Source: Flectonema sp. DT1601
Lineage: Eukaryota; Euglenozoa; Diplonemea; Diplonemida; Diplonemidae
DNA: 64,000 nt
Direction of reading: 5' to 3'
Assembly: GCA_964019425.1 (NCBI GenBank)
Contig: OZ025786.1
Location: 1,445,945-1,509,944 of the forward strand
Shown: piece by piece, positions 29,033-39,220 of the stretch
Position numbering within the stretch: position 1 is the stretch's first letter
Layout of the letters: the number at the start of each line of letters is the position of its first letter
The notes under the pieces: model-generated
The model's input: the letters and a program-made list of their open reading frames with translations, nothing else
The model's database searches: none
Told to the model about the DNA's origin: nothing
Position numbers and translations under genes: made by a program

Positions 29033-32000
29033 ATGGAGGAAGAAGAGGCAGGCAACAACTGGTACGACATTTCGCTACCAGTTAAAAAATTCAGCCTGAA
29101 ACAGCAGATCAGAGGAGCTGGCACACTAGATGACATCAGTAACGTTGTGGAAGAAGCAAAAAGTTTATATGGTAGGAAATGTATGCAACAAAGAAACAAG
29201 GGAGGAAGTGATAAAAAATGGCTTGATCAGATGACTAAGGAAGGTACAGCACACGATAGGGTCGCAGCTATAAGTTCCCAATTACGAAAAAGTGTGGAAG
29301 TTCCCTACAAACTTCACATGCTAAACGACTTGGTTGGAATGGCGGGTAGAATGGGTCACACGAGCAGAATAGCTATCGATGCGTTGATAGAGTTGTTCAC
29401 GACATCCATCATGCCTCCAAACAGAAAGTTGAAAGCAATCACAACCCGATCACCAAAAGAACTCAGCGATCATCAAAATGAACGTGAAAAAATCCTTTTC
29501 TATTGGCATATAGAAGATCAAATCAAATCTATATTCGCAAAATTCTTATCAACCCTGAGAGACGGTACATCCTCTACTGTTGAAAATGTTAAAGGATACT
29601 GCATCAAAGCAATTTATCTTCTCTTAACAAAAATACCTGAAGAAGAAAAGCAATTGCTCTCGATATTGGCTAATAAGTTGGGTGATGCATCTCCAAAAAT
29701 GGCAACTCGTGCAGTCCATTATTTATTGTTGTTGGTAAAGGAGAATCCTACGATGAGGGGAATAGTAGTGCGAGAGTTAGAGCAGTTTAGTTTTCGTAAG
29801 AACAATTCTTTGAAAGCACAATACTATTCTGTCAATGTACTTAGTCAGATCATGTTGTCCAGGGCTGATCATGACCTCCCACAAAAACTGTTGGAAATCT
29901 ACTTTTCATTATTTTCAAAGGCAGCTGCAGATGCGAATCTCGACAACAGATTAGTCAACAGTCTGCTCACAGGTATCAGACGTGCATTTCCTTTTAGTAG
30001 ACATGAAGCAACAAATATGGAGAGATTCTACACTCCTTTATTCTCTATAGCTGCTATGTCAGCGTTCCCTCACCGAGTGGCTGCCCTCATGATTGTTCAT
30101 CAGGTAATCGAAAAAGGTGAAAAACAACTCATACCTCGTTTCTACAATTCCTTATATAACCTACTAATGGCATCTCCTGTTAACACTCAAAACATGACTT
30201 CGAGTAAGTTGGCATTGTTCTTCTCTCTTGTGTATAAGGCATTGAAAATGGATGAAGACGTAACTCGTGTGTTGGCTTTTGTTCAGAGAATGTTACAAAT
30301 TTGCATGCAACACAAACCATCTTATGTATGTGGTGCTCTATTCTTGATAAGTGAAGTAAGAAAATTATTTCCATCTATTGATCCGCATTTCACTAAAGAA
30401 GGTCCTTTTGTTTCACCTGTTGTGCCAGTGAAGCCAATTCCAGTACCCCGACCATCGGAAGTAGCAGCAGCACCAGACTCGGAGTCTGATGACGACGTTG
30501 CCGGATTCGGTACTGTCGCTGGGAAGAAAAAAATTGTTAAAAAAACGAAAACTGTTAAAATACCACTTCGATCGAACACCGTGTACGTCTCTGGCAATAA
30601 CGATATTTATGACCCAAACGCAAGAAATCCATGCGCGGCTTTAGCAGAGGTATGTCACCTTACAGTGAATTGATGGAAATGTCAACTGTTTTTCTTCTTT
30701 AAAAACAACAACAACAACAACAGACTGAATGTATTTGGATTATTGACAGGTTAACAAAACACTACCATCCATCAGTAGTAACTTTCGCCACCTACGTTAG
30801 GGAAGGAGGATCTATTGCCTATGAGGTATGTGTTTATACGATAACGATATAATATTGTCAAAAAAAAGAATTAGCTTTATCTTGAACTATACAGAAAATA
30901 GTAATATAACAACTGTGATTTTTTGTTTGTGTCACGAAACCGTGAACCGACTTAAACTGATAAAGCAAAAGGAGGTTTACGTGTGCTGCCCAACATTCTT
31001 TTTCGTTAAATGCAAAAAAAAAACAAAAATCAAAAAACAGGGTGATCCTCTTGTAGATTTCACTCTTCAAGCTTTTCTTGATGCGTTTTCGTTTAAGAAC
31101 CCAAAGAAGAAGCACATTGGAACTATTAGAGATGGTTTAGATACCGCTTTGAAAAGATCAAGTAATAAAAGACAAACTCTTACTCATGATGCGTCAGCAT
31201 TCGCTGACCTACCTGCGGCTAAGGTTGATATCCAAGATGCTTTTTACTACAAATACTTTGTGGGAAGGAAGAATAAGATTTTGGAATTAGCGAAACAAAA
31301 CGAGTCTGGACTACTAATTGACGAAGATGAGGGACCTGAAGAAATAGAATATAAGGAAGACGATAATACTGTTGATGACTTCACTCGTAAATATCTAAAG
31401 TATTCATACGATGCTATGGATGATGATGCCAATGTATTAGCGGATATGCGACAGGACGCAATGGGAGCAACTGATGAAGGAATAGACGCTGATATGCTCC
31501 GCCGTGATATTGAACACGGTCATGACGACATGATGGGCGTTCAAATCTCAAAAGATGATATCCCAGATGATGAAAGTGACGATGGCTCCACCGATGACGA
31601 TGACGATGACGAACCAAATTTCAAAGCAGCAGTAGCTGCTGGACAAGAAGAAGGAGATGAGGAGTCTGATGACGATGACGATGACGATGACGGTGATGAT
31701 GACATTGACATCGACGCGATGGATGCAAACATCTCTGGGCGTTCATTTGCAAAGGCTGTGCCGACATCAGAATCCGAGGCATCCGACGATGACGAAGATG
31801 AAAACGACTCTGAATTCCAACCTGGCGACTCCGACTCTTCCGGCATCGACGACGACAGCTCCGTCGACGACGAAGTCGTCCAACGCAAAAAACGTCCAAA
31901 GAACGAACCTCTCAAATCGTTCGATATCACACGTGGTTCTGCTTCCTCGATGGGAGAAGCCAGTGCACGTGAGTTAGAATCTATGATCGACTTCACTTCT

Positions 32001-32284
32001 AAAATAGGAACTTCGAAATTTGACACTTGGCTAGACAAGCAAGAGAATAAGGGAAAGGGTGCCAACCGAGCTTCCGGAGGGTATGTCGGCTTTTTCCCCC
32101 CCCCTTTTTAATAATCTCTTGAAATTTTGCGATGGCGTACCACTTAGGAATTCATACATAAACCTATATAAAAAAATAAAACAGTAAATCTGGTGGCAAG
32201 GGAGGAGGAAAGGGCAAGGGAGGCAAAGGTGGAGGAAAGGGAGGCAAAAGCGGCGGCAAGAAGGGAGGCAAACGGCGTAGGTAG
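29033..32284 (+). CDS. Mak21/Noc1/CEBPZ ribosome-biogenesis factor, four exons
   Basis: Coding exons: 29033-30649, 30724-30825, 31041-32080, 32185-32284; 952 residues. The family acts in early 60S subunit assembly in the nucleolus. The N-terminal half is helical-repeat-like. The CBF region contains CMQHKPSYVCGALFLISEV and then the hallmark block KHYHPSVVTFATYVREGG...YEGDPLVDFTLQAFLDAFSFKNPK, restored only by splicing (human CEBPZ has HFHPSVALFA...GDPLQDFTLMRFLDRFVYRNPK). An acidic Asp/Glu/Ser region follows. The last exon encodes a Gly/Lys-rich tail ending in KRRR-stop. Exon joins were chosen by frame and homology: introns 1 and 2 are phase 0, and intron 3 splits a Gly codon. Length is close to the yeast and human proteins. 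The start is the first ATG, directly after CAAG. Confidence 0.9.
30650..30723 (+). other. cis intron 1 of the Mak21 gene (74 nt)
   Basis: Donor GTATGTC, acceptor AACAACAG. The acceptor at 30723 keeps the frame (TECIWIIDRLTKHYHPSV). The later CAG at 30747-30749 would destroy the conserved block. The 3' end is A-rich with CAA repeats. Confidence 0.85.
30826..31040 (+). other. cis intron 2 of the Mak21 gene (215 nt)
   Basis: Donor GTATGTG, acceptor AAAAAACAG. Joining restores ...SIAYE-GDPLVDF, the conserved junction in the family. Phase 0. The 3' end is A-rich. Confidence 0.9.
32081..32184 (+). other. cis intron 3 of the Mak21 gene (104 nt)
   Basis: Donor GTATGTC, acceptor AAAACAG. It splits a GGT Gly codon after the second base and joins ANRASG to a Gly/Lys-rich tail. 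The frame then ends at TAG 32282-32284. Confidence 0.8.
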
Positions 32285-32562
32285 TCATCCACCGCATTAT
32301 ACTGTACATACTGCGTTAAAAAAAAAAAAAAAGTAGTTCACTTTGAGAAAAGAACGAATGAAGAAAAATCAAAAAAAAAAAAAAAGAAATTCGCATTTTC
32401 TTTCGTAACCTGCCTCACATACTATCATAAGAGGGCAGACGTTTATCTAGTTTCGGTTATCATATCACAACATAGGAAAATGGTTTTTTTAAAATGATTT
32501 TTTTAAAAATTATTTTGTTTTGTTTTTACAATCCAGAAAACACAAATTACAATGAAAAAAAA

Positions 32563-32874
32563 ATGGGCAGTGGTCCAAAATACACCACTTTTTTTGCAAA
32601 TGGCAAGGGGTTAAGGAATACTGTGAACCACCTGGGTTCCATGAAGCCAGAGGTAGCAATCACAAAGATTGCAGCCTGGATGAGGGCAGTGGAGGACGCG
32701 GACTCTGAAAGCCGCACTATGTTGAGAGTCGACGAAGACGGTCGCTTCGATAAGGCGGTGTGGTCCTTCGGACACTCTGCGATGTTTCTTCGCTCCGTGT
32801 TCGTCGACGCGACACACCTGTATTTTGGGCCTTTTTTTTGGTGTATTTTGAGCCATAACCCGAAAAGAAATTAA
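32563..32874 (+). pseudogene. Possible MULE-type transposase fragment
   Basis: 103 codons from ATG to TAA. The DNA is distinctly richer in G+C than the surroundings. The C-terminal part, FGHSAMFLRSVFVDATHLYFGPF, resembles the first-Asp block of Mutator-like (MULE) transposases (hydrophobic strand, then D-x-T-H-L). The rest of a transposase is missing and the reading turns to noise after about 32840. Upstream there is a good pyrimidine-CAG acceptor (about 32512-32536), so it may be transcribed. The family call is weak; it could be an unrelated small gene. Confidence 0.3.
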
Positions 32875-32908
32875 AAACAACGTTTTTGTGTGTGCTCGTC
32901 AGCCCCCA

Positions 32909-33023
32909 CCTTTAGTCACTGTATCTAAAACTAATGTTAAAATTATCTTTATGTTTTTATGATACAACACAGTTGTAATTTTTACAAAATTAAACATAAC
33001 AACCCCCCCCCCCCCCCCCCCCC
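32909..33023 (+). repeat. Dispersed repeat, copy also at 42423-42540
   Basis: It begins CACCTTTAGTCACTGTAT, includes ATGATACAACACAGTTGTAA, and ends in C21. Only scattered differences separate it from the copy at 42423. Confidence 0.8.
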
Positions 33024-33060
33024 TTTCATGTCTCACAATAATTACGCAGTTCAGTTTAAA

Positions 33061-34434
33061 ATGATTGAAACATCTGTCATATTAATACAAAAAGTTTGGA
33101 GAGGTTATCGGTCTAGAAAACATAATCGTGATTTAATAAAAACTGTTAAGGGAAGATCAAGACACCGACATCGGACATTAAAACTAATTGACATGCTGCT
33201 GGAGGACTCTGAAAAGACGTACGACAGTACCGTAGTTTGGAATAATGCGCAAATCAATCATTCAAACCACAACGTTGTCATAAAGAAATCAAGAAATAGA
33301 CAAGCAATCCAACAAAGTACTGCTGCTGAGTGTTCTTATTTAAAGAAATTGAGAAATACACGACAACAAAAAGAAAATCAATACATCATCGCAAGTGAGA
33401 CATACGAGCATTTGACAGGTGTAAATATCATCACAGAGTGGTGTCCTTCAATGCCAAAGCATCCACATAATGGACCCAGAAGTACACTAGTTCAACGTTA
33501 CGTTGAGAGCTATTATAAGAAAACTTGTCGAGAACAATCAAATACTAAATTATCATTGCCAGGTTTGTTGGATCTTCCAAAAGCAGTTAACTCACTTCGA
33601 TCATTCAGCAATGCCATCCTCGATAATGAAGAGAGAACATTTGAAATTTTAATTTCAGATTTACAATCTAAATTCATAAAGTATCTTAGTCAAAAGGGGA
33701 ATGACCTTCTTCAAGGTGGAAGAAAAGGTCGTGTTGCATTTAAAAGGGAACAACATCAGCAAAAGGTCATTGAACGATATTCATTGTTACCTCGCTATAA
33801 TAAGAGGAAGCAGAAACCATTGCATTTGTCGATGTTTGAGGATCAGTTGTGGAAAAGAAAACAACAACACAATCGTGATAAACACCCTACCGATTCTGAG
33901 TGGGTTCAGAACATGATCAGCAGAGAGTGGAGTTGTAGAGCTGACGTTTGGAGGAGGGAAGGATTTCAATGGGAATATAATTTAAAATATCACAACAATC
34001 AGCTCTCTGGTGAAATCGGTCAAGTCGTTGAATTGGAAACAACTTTGAGAAATGATATCATCAGAGAAGAGATCTTATCATTCGATCTGCTTGAAGATAC
34101 ATTACTTTCTCAAAATACTAAATTCCTTCCTTCCGACAGTGATATCCTTCCTTCTGGTCACTTCTCAACTGGACTAACTCACAGCTGGTTAGAATTTAAC
34201 ATTTTCGTTTCTTCTAAGGGTTTATTTCCTCATGCTACTGTGTCACCAGAAGTAGCACCAGTGGTGGCCTTTTTAGCTTCGGTTGTTGCAGCTTTTGTGT
34301 GTCGTCGTTGTAGAACTAATTTCTTAAAACCATCAACGTATCGATCTATCGAACTGCCGATGACTTCAATTCAATCTAAGAATGTATTGCCTCCGTGTTT
34401 GGATATGTTCCTCATTGATGATGATTTGATATAG
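33061..34434 (+). CDS. IQ-motif protein of unknown function (457 aa)
   Basis: The start at 33061 follows TTCAG at 33048-33052 and a C/T tract. An in-frame ATG at 33028 would add 11 residues, and the frame open from 32959 includes poly-Pro from the C run. Residues about 4-24 are a clear IQ motif (VILIQKVWRGYRSRKHNRD), which binds calmodulin. The rest is basic and helical (repeated K/R-Q-rich stretches up to about 110, an FKREQHQQKVIERYSLL helix near 224-240), with a more hydrophobic C-terminus containing VAFLASVVAAFVC (about 401-413). I do not recognise a wider family. A calmodulin-dependent or flagellar role is plausible but unproven. Confidence 0.7.
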   Translation: MIETSVILIQKVWRGYRSRKHNRDLIKTVKGRSRHRHRTLKLIDMLLEDSEKTYDSTVVWNNAQINHSNHNVVIKKSRNRQAIQQSTAAECSYLKKLRNTRQQKENQYIIASETYEHLTGVNIITEWCPSMPKHPHNGPRSTLVQRYVESYYKKTCREQSNTKLSLPGLLDLPKAVNSLRSFSNAILDNEERTFEILISDLQSKFIKYLSQKGNDLLQGGRKGRVAFKREQHQQKVIERYSLLPRYNKRKQKPLHLSMFEDQLWKRKQQHNRDKHPTDSEWVQNMISREWSCRADVWRREGFQWEYNLKYHNNQLSGEIGQVVELETTLRNDIIREEILSFDLLEDTLLSQNTKFLPSDSDILPSGHFSTGLTHSWLEFNIFVSSKGLFPHATVSPEVAPVVAFLASVVAAFVCRRCRTNFLKPSTYRSIELPMTSIQSKNVLPPCLDMFLIDDDLI

Positions 34435-34902
34435 ATTCGGGAAAATACTTATGTTGGTTCTTTATTTGTAATTATGTTGTGTTCTGACATTTCCAGCTTT
34501 GGCTTTTTTTCAGTGTCAGCACGATTACTTGAATATAACTTTCTGTTGATGTAAGTTATTGTGGTGGTTGTGGTATTGTAACTGAGTTGTTGAACGACTG
34601 CTCCTGTTTCACTGTTGAGTAAGACTATTGAAAGATCGCCACAATCAAACAGTTGTTGCTGTCTGATCACTTCTTAAAAAGAGTTACACACGTTTCCTGG
34701 TTTCTCACCCGCAAAGAGAAATTTTTACTGTTTCGGATGCTTTTTTCTTTGATGTGTTTTGGGCATTTTTAAAAAAATATTTATTTTGTAAGAAGGATTT
34801 CTTTACAGATTCCTTGTTCTGCTCTTGGGAAAAAAAAAAAAAAAAATTATTTTTTTTTTTCATAACTTATTTCTTTTCTCTCCATTCAGTTCAACTATTG
34901 TA
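34435..34902. other. Intergenic spacer with conserved receptor leader
   Basis: No gene is seen. The last 40 bases, up to the ATG, are nearly the same as those before 39221 and 44765, including the acceptor and the 13-base leader. Confidence 0.55.
34861..34889 (+). promoter_or_regulatory. Conserved trans-splice acceptor, receptor copy 1
   Basis: A CT-rich stretch ending TCTCTCCATTCAG (AG 34888-34889) is conserved in front of all three receptor genes, each with exactly 13 bases to the ATG. Confidence 0.55.
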
Positions 34903-37356
34903 ATGATTTCAATAAAATGGTCGAGTAACTTTCTGGTATTCGGATGTATTTTAATATCCGCCAGCATCTGTTCGATACTTTCGATAACATCATCAGACGA
35001 TGCGATTTCAAAGACGGAGACGAATCGAGACTCGTCAGTTGATCAATGTTTTAGTTTTAGTAGTAAAGTAATAACAAATAGAACTTCTGAATATCTAAAC
35101 TTATTATCTGGAAGTGTTTTGTCGATGATTGAAAAGCATTTCACGACTCACAAAGCAGTAACACAACTTATTGTTTCAGAGATGCTTGCTGGTGATGATC
35201 AACAAAAAGACAGTTGGGAATTTCTTTGGAACAAACGATCAGCTTTTATGAATTTGTATAACTCATTTTACGACAGTGGTGTTGCTGGTCTTGGCGTAAT
35301 AAATAGAAACAGCGCAGTTCTTTATATTGTCGAGGATGTATTTACGGTTTTATCATCATCTAGACACACCATACTCACTGTTAATAATGGTTCAGAATAT
35401 GATGTGCCAGGCATTCCAACCAAACATAGACTTGCTTGGGGAACTGCACAGAATTTTACCGGAGGATTCGCGAATCCAGAACCACAATTCTATCCAAACT
35501 GTAAAGAGTGGAGGGATTATCCGTGGATTGACATGGGACCTTGCTATGGTAAACCTTCGTCTGTCACATCCGCATATTCAGTTGAAATATTCCAGGGTAT
35601 TGTATTACCTGGGGTTGACAACGTCGTGTTCGCCCCACCAATTGCTATAGGTCCGTATATTGCTATATTCTGCCTTGGTACTTATTACAATTCACGAGGT
35701 GAATACACTGGAATTACCTACTCTGCTCTAGACATTCGAATTGTTGATCGTTTTCTTCAAAGTCTTAATGTCCCTGGTATGGGAAGAATATTCACCGTCG
35801 TAAAGGAAGGGAATTGGTTGGGATTTCCTGTTGACTTGCATCTGACAGGAGTGTCAAAAGGTGCTTCTGGTAGAGGAAATTCAACACACGCTCAAACAGT
35901 AGCAGCCATTGATGCCGATGATGATATCATTAGAAACACAGCATTGTACATTGAATCTACTTATCCAAACAAGTACAGTAATATTAGTGATAAAGGTGTT
36001 TTTGAAATATCTATTCCGGTTGGTGTAGGAGGAGGAAATGAAACTTTCTATGTTCTGGTTAACACTTTCGACAACAACAGACAAATCCAGTGGTACGTTG
36101 TGACCGTCTTGGATAGAGAATACATTCTCGGTGAAGTTGACAAGGTGACTGACGAGACGAAGGTCGGTATCTCAGCCTCATCGAAGACCATTTCAGACGA
36201 TCTGAAAACATCGAGAATGGCGTTGATCTTGACCATTGGAGGGACAGCTATTGTGTTACTTATTGGGGGATACTTGGCAATCACAACTGTCACAAAACCG
36301 ATTAATATTTTGAAGAATGAAATGGCCAGCGTTGCTGTCATGAGACTTGAAGACGTTAATGAGAACAGAGACTTGTCGATGCTTTCTGAAGTTTCTCAAA
36401 TGCAGCAGTCGTTTATTCAAATGATACAAAACTTACGAGAATACAGAAATTACATGCCACAGTCTATATTATTATCCTCAACAGACGATGACGAAATAAT
36501 ATTAGTGAAGGAAATGAAACTATCGATCAGGTCTGATGGGTCAGCGTCAAAGATCTCTTTTGGTTGCGGATCATTGTCGACATCTTCAATAATTTTTCAT
36601 AGTAAGGATATGGGTGTTCGCTCTCGTAAACTATCAATCGCAATCACAAACGCAATTTCATTCTGTACAGAAACTGGTAGTCTACAACACCACAAAGAGT
36701 ACATCGCTCAGTCACTAAAACAGTGCACTCAACATGGAGGTATACCTGATAGTTTTAACGGAGATCGTTTTATAATGATGTTCAATGGTCCGAAAACCTG
36801 CACTGATCACGCAATCCAAGCCGCAGTCACTTGCAAGTTGATCTCAATAAATGCTCCTTACACCATTTCTGCATCGGTGTCGTCAGGAACTGCCAAATGT
36901 GGTAACATGGGTTGTGATGGTCTCAAGAAGTACAGTGTTATTGGAAGTGTGTACGCTGTTGCTATGACGTTAGAGAGGATTAACAGAGTTTTGGGTACTA
37001 AGTTGTTATGCTGTCCGACTGCAGAGAGAGATGTCAACAGGTCGTTTTATACACGTCTTGAAGACCAACTTTGGTACCCAAAATATAAAGGAGATAAAGC
37101 AATGTGCATCTATTCGATTGTGTCTGAAAAACGTGTTCCGGATGCGGAGTGGATGTATCAGTTGCAGGCTACTGAAGAATCGAATCCTGCTAAGATTCAT
37201 AATGAAATAATGCGATCTTATTGTGCGAAGGAATACGAAGAGGCTCTTTGTATCGCCGGTAGTGATCCGTCCTTCGAACAATTGAAGGAAAAGATAATCA
37301 AAGCTCGAGATGATGGGATTAACTGTATTAATTTCATAGCAACAGACTTTCTTTAA
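34903..37356 (+). CDS. dCache-HAMP-pseudocyclase receptor, copy 1
   Basis: 817 residues. The start is set by the leader shared with copies 2 and 3; the frame upstream is poly-Lys/Phe. A signal-anchor (about 8-30) is followed by an extracellular region to about 437 with a double-Cache-like distal part (GMGRIFTVVKEGNWLG ... ETFYVLVNTFDNN..WYVVTVLD). One membrane span (about 439-462) leads to a HAMP-like linker (TKPINILKNEMASVAVMRL) and YRNYMPQSIL. The C-terminal class III cyclase fold (about 565-720) keeps NGDRF (D621) and GNMG, but lacks the first metal Asp (SIAITNAI). It has Ala for the catalytic Asn (A685) and Thr for the Arg (T689). It is probably a non-catalytic receptor that detects a small molecule and pairs with another partner. 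Copy 1 is the most diverged of the three in the ectodomain and the linker. Confidence 0.8.
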   Translation: MISIKWSSNFLVFGCILISASICSILSITSSDDAISKTETNRDSSVDQCFSFSSKVITNRTSEYLNLLSGSVLSMIEKHFTTHKAVTQLIVSEMLAGDDQQKDSWEFLWNKRSAFMNLYNSFYDSGVAGLGVINRNSAVLYIVEDVFTVLSSSRHTILTVNNGSEYDVPGIPTKHRLAWGTAQNFTGGFANPEPQFYPNCKEWRDYPWIDMGPCYGKPSSVTSAYSVEIFQGIVLPGVDNVVFAPPIAIGPYIAIFCLGTYYNSRGEYTGITYSALDIRIVDRFLQSLNVPGMGRIFTVVKEGNWLGFPVDLHLTGVSKGASGRGNSTHAQTVAAIDADDDIIRNTALYIESTYPNKYSNISDKGVFEISIPVGVGGGNETFYVLVNTFDNNRQIQWYVVTVLDREYILGEVDKVTDETKVGISASSKTISDDLKTSRMALILTIGGTAIVLLIGGYLAITTVTKPINILKNEMASVAVMRLEDVNENRDLSMLSEVSQMQQSFIQMIQNLREYRNYMPQSILLSSTDDDEIILVKEMKLSIRSDGSASKISFGCGSLSTSSIIFHSKDMGVRSRKLSIAITNAISFCTETGSLQHHKEYIAQSLKQCTQHGGIPDSFNGDRFIMMFNGPKTCTDHAIQAAVTCKLISINAPYTISASVSSGTAKCGNMGCDGLKKYSVIGSVYAVAMTLERINRVLGTKLLCCPTAERDVNRSFYTRLEDQLWYPKYKGDKAMCIYSIVSEKRVPDAEWMYQLQATEESNPAKIHNEIMRSYCAKEYEEALCIAGSDPSFEQLKEKIIKARDDGINCINFIATDFL

Positions 37357-38203
37357 TTTATGAATGATTGAAGTAATAAAAAAAAAACTCTATATTACTG
37401 TGAAGTAAAGGAGCTAAATTGGATCAGTGAAGGGTTTCTACTCGTCGTCGCCCGAAATCACAAAAAAAAAAAATTATTAATTATTTTCTCCCTCACTTTT
37501 CTTCTCACATGATCTGCACTTTTTTTTTTTTCTTTTTTTTTTTCTGTAGCAAATTTTGTGTGATAATTATTTTAGTGCAGCAAGAGCCTGATGTCTTTGA
37601 CTGATGTAGTTTTAAGATGGGGCTATGTCTCTCTTGGTTTTAGTTTTCCAAGGCTCCTCAGCAATTGAGTTCTTCAATTTCGTACTGCACGGTAACAAAA
37701 AAACATGTATGCAGATGGAGTTTTGAACATTGATTATAATGTAGAGTCGTTTACGATATTTGCAGGGTGGTTACCTACCCCTTTCTAATACTATTTGTAG
37801 ATAACCGTTTCACGGTACATAAACTTTTATCGAGTTTGCTCTCACACATGGTGAATCTCTAACCCGTTCTGGCGAGCTCCGATGGATTGGTTGTTATCGG
37901 TTCTTACGTTAGGAAACACTTTTGAAACTTACTGATGAAGGCCAAAAAAAAAAAAAAAAAGGGGGAGGAACAGCAGAATAATTTATTTAATGTTTTTTTT
38001 CTTCTCGAAATGTCATTTTTTTTTTTTAATAATCTCATATACTAACCTTTTTATTCAATATAACTCCTCTTCTTTTTTTAACTGAGGAAGTATCAAGTCC
38101 CACCTGTTTTCCGGATCAGGATTCTTTTTTTTCCCCCCCCCCTTTTTTCTTTTAAATATAATGAAAGATGTCAGAAGCAGCAGTGTGATGATTTTTTTTT
38201 CTC

Positions 38204-38234
<31 letters not shown>

Positions 38235-38906
38235 GATCATACATACCTGATGCGCACAAACATATCTTTTGCAGAACCGTTAGTTGGGTTCATTTTTGTT
38301 TTCCCTTTTTCTTCAGTTTTGTAGTTGATATCAATTTTGTATTAATACCTGAAATTGTTACTGTTTTTTTTTTTTTTTTTACATTGTCCGAGTCCACCCC
38401 CTTTCTTTTTCTTTTTCTTCTCTCTCTTTTTTCCTGGAACGCCCATTCGTCAGGGAAAAAAAAAAAAAAAGGAAGTGGCTAAGCAATTATTTTCGAGCAG
38501 TAAGCCCTATTCTTTTTATTTTTTATTTTTTTGCTCCTCCCATCTTTTTTTCTTGTTTTTTTTTTTTTTTTGAAAAAACCATGTTCTATTCTCTCTCAAA
38601 AGACGTTGCTTATATTTTTTTTAAATACTTTAATCATTATTATTACTCTATAGGATTACTTATGTTCGTTGTGAACAAAAAAAAAAAAAAATAAATAAAA
38701 TAAAATAAAACAAATGGATGTTGGAATCGCTGCGGTAGGATCTTTCCAGTTCTCGCAGCAAAGTTATTATTATGTTTTTCCCCTCTTTGTTTTTTTTTTC
38801 CCCTTTCATGTTGAATGCCTTAAATGAGCTTTCTCCATTTGCATTGTTTTCGCGTTTTTACAAACCATACAAAAACCCTTCAGTTATATTGGGGTTATTA
38901 TTATTT

Positions 38907-38947
<41 letters not shown>

Positions 38948-39220
38948 CTTCAGTTTGGTATGTTGCGTTTTGGTAGGGTTTTTAACCAGTTGCTTAAAGT
39001 CAACATTTTGCTCAGAAAATCTTTCTTTTTTTTTTTATTCTTTCATTTTTATTTTTTTTGATTTGTACGAACCTGATAGTTTATGTGAGTTCATTTACAC
39101 TTTTCGGAGGTTTTTTTTTGTTTTCATCTAACCACAGCAAAAATCTTGTTTCTTTTTTTATTTTGATACATAATTCTTCATAACTTTATTCTTTTCTCTC
39201 CATTCAGTTCAACTATTGTA
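37357..39220. other. Spacer between receptor copies 1 and 2
   Basis: No gene is seen. It is rich in T runs (up to about 35). 37925-37985 carries words of a dispersed repeat, and 39058-39130 is related to 44333-44440 upstream of copy 3. Confidence 0.5.
39180..39207 (+). promoter_or_regulatory. Conserved trans-splice acceptor, receptor copy 2
   Basis: Same CT-rich tract and CATTCAG as copy 1 (AG 39206-39207), with 13 bases to the ATG at 39221. Confidence 0.55.

Larger units (their letters stand above)
32285..33060. other. Intergenic region with a transposase-like fragment and a poly-C tract
   Basis: It holds the fragment at 32563-32874. The segment 32909-33023 also occurs at 42423-42540. A run of 21 C at 33003-33023 lies just upstream of the IQ-protein start. 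No other gene is seen. Confidence 0.5.

Noticed and set aside
30749-30760. Alternative acceptor CAG at 30747-30749 for Mak21 intron 1
   Set aside because: It shifts the frame and destroys the conserved HYHPSV block.
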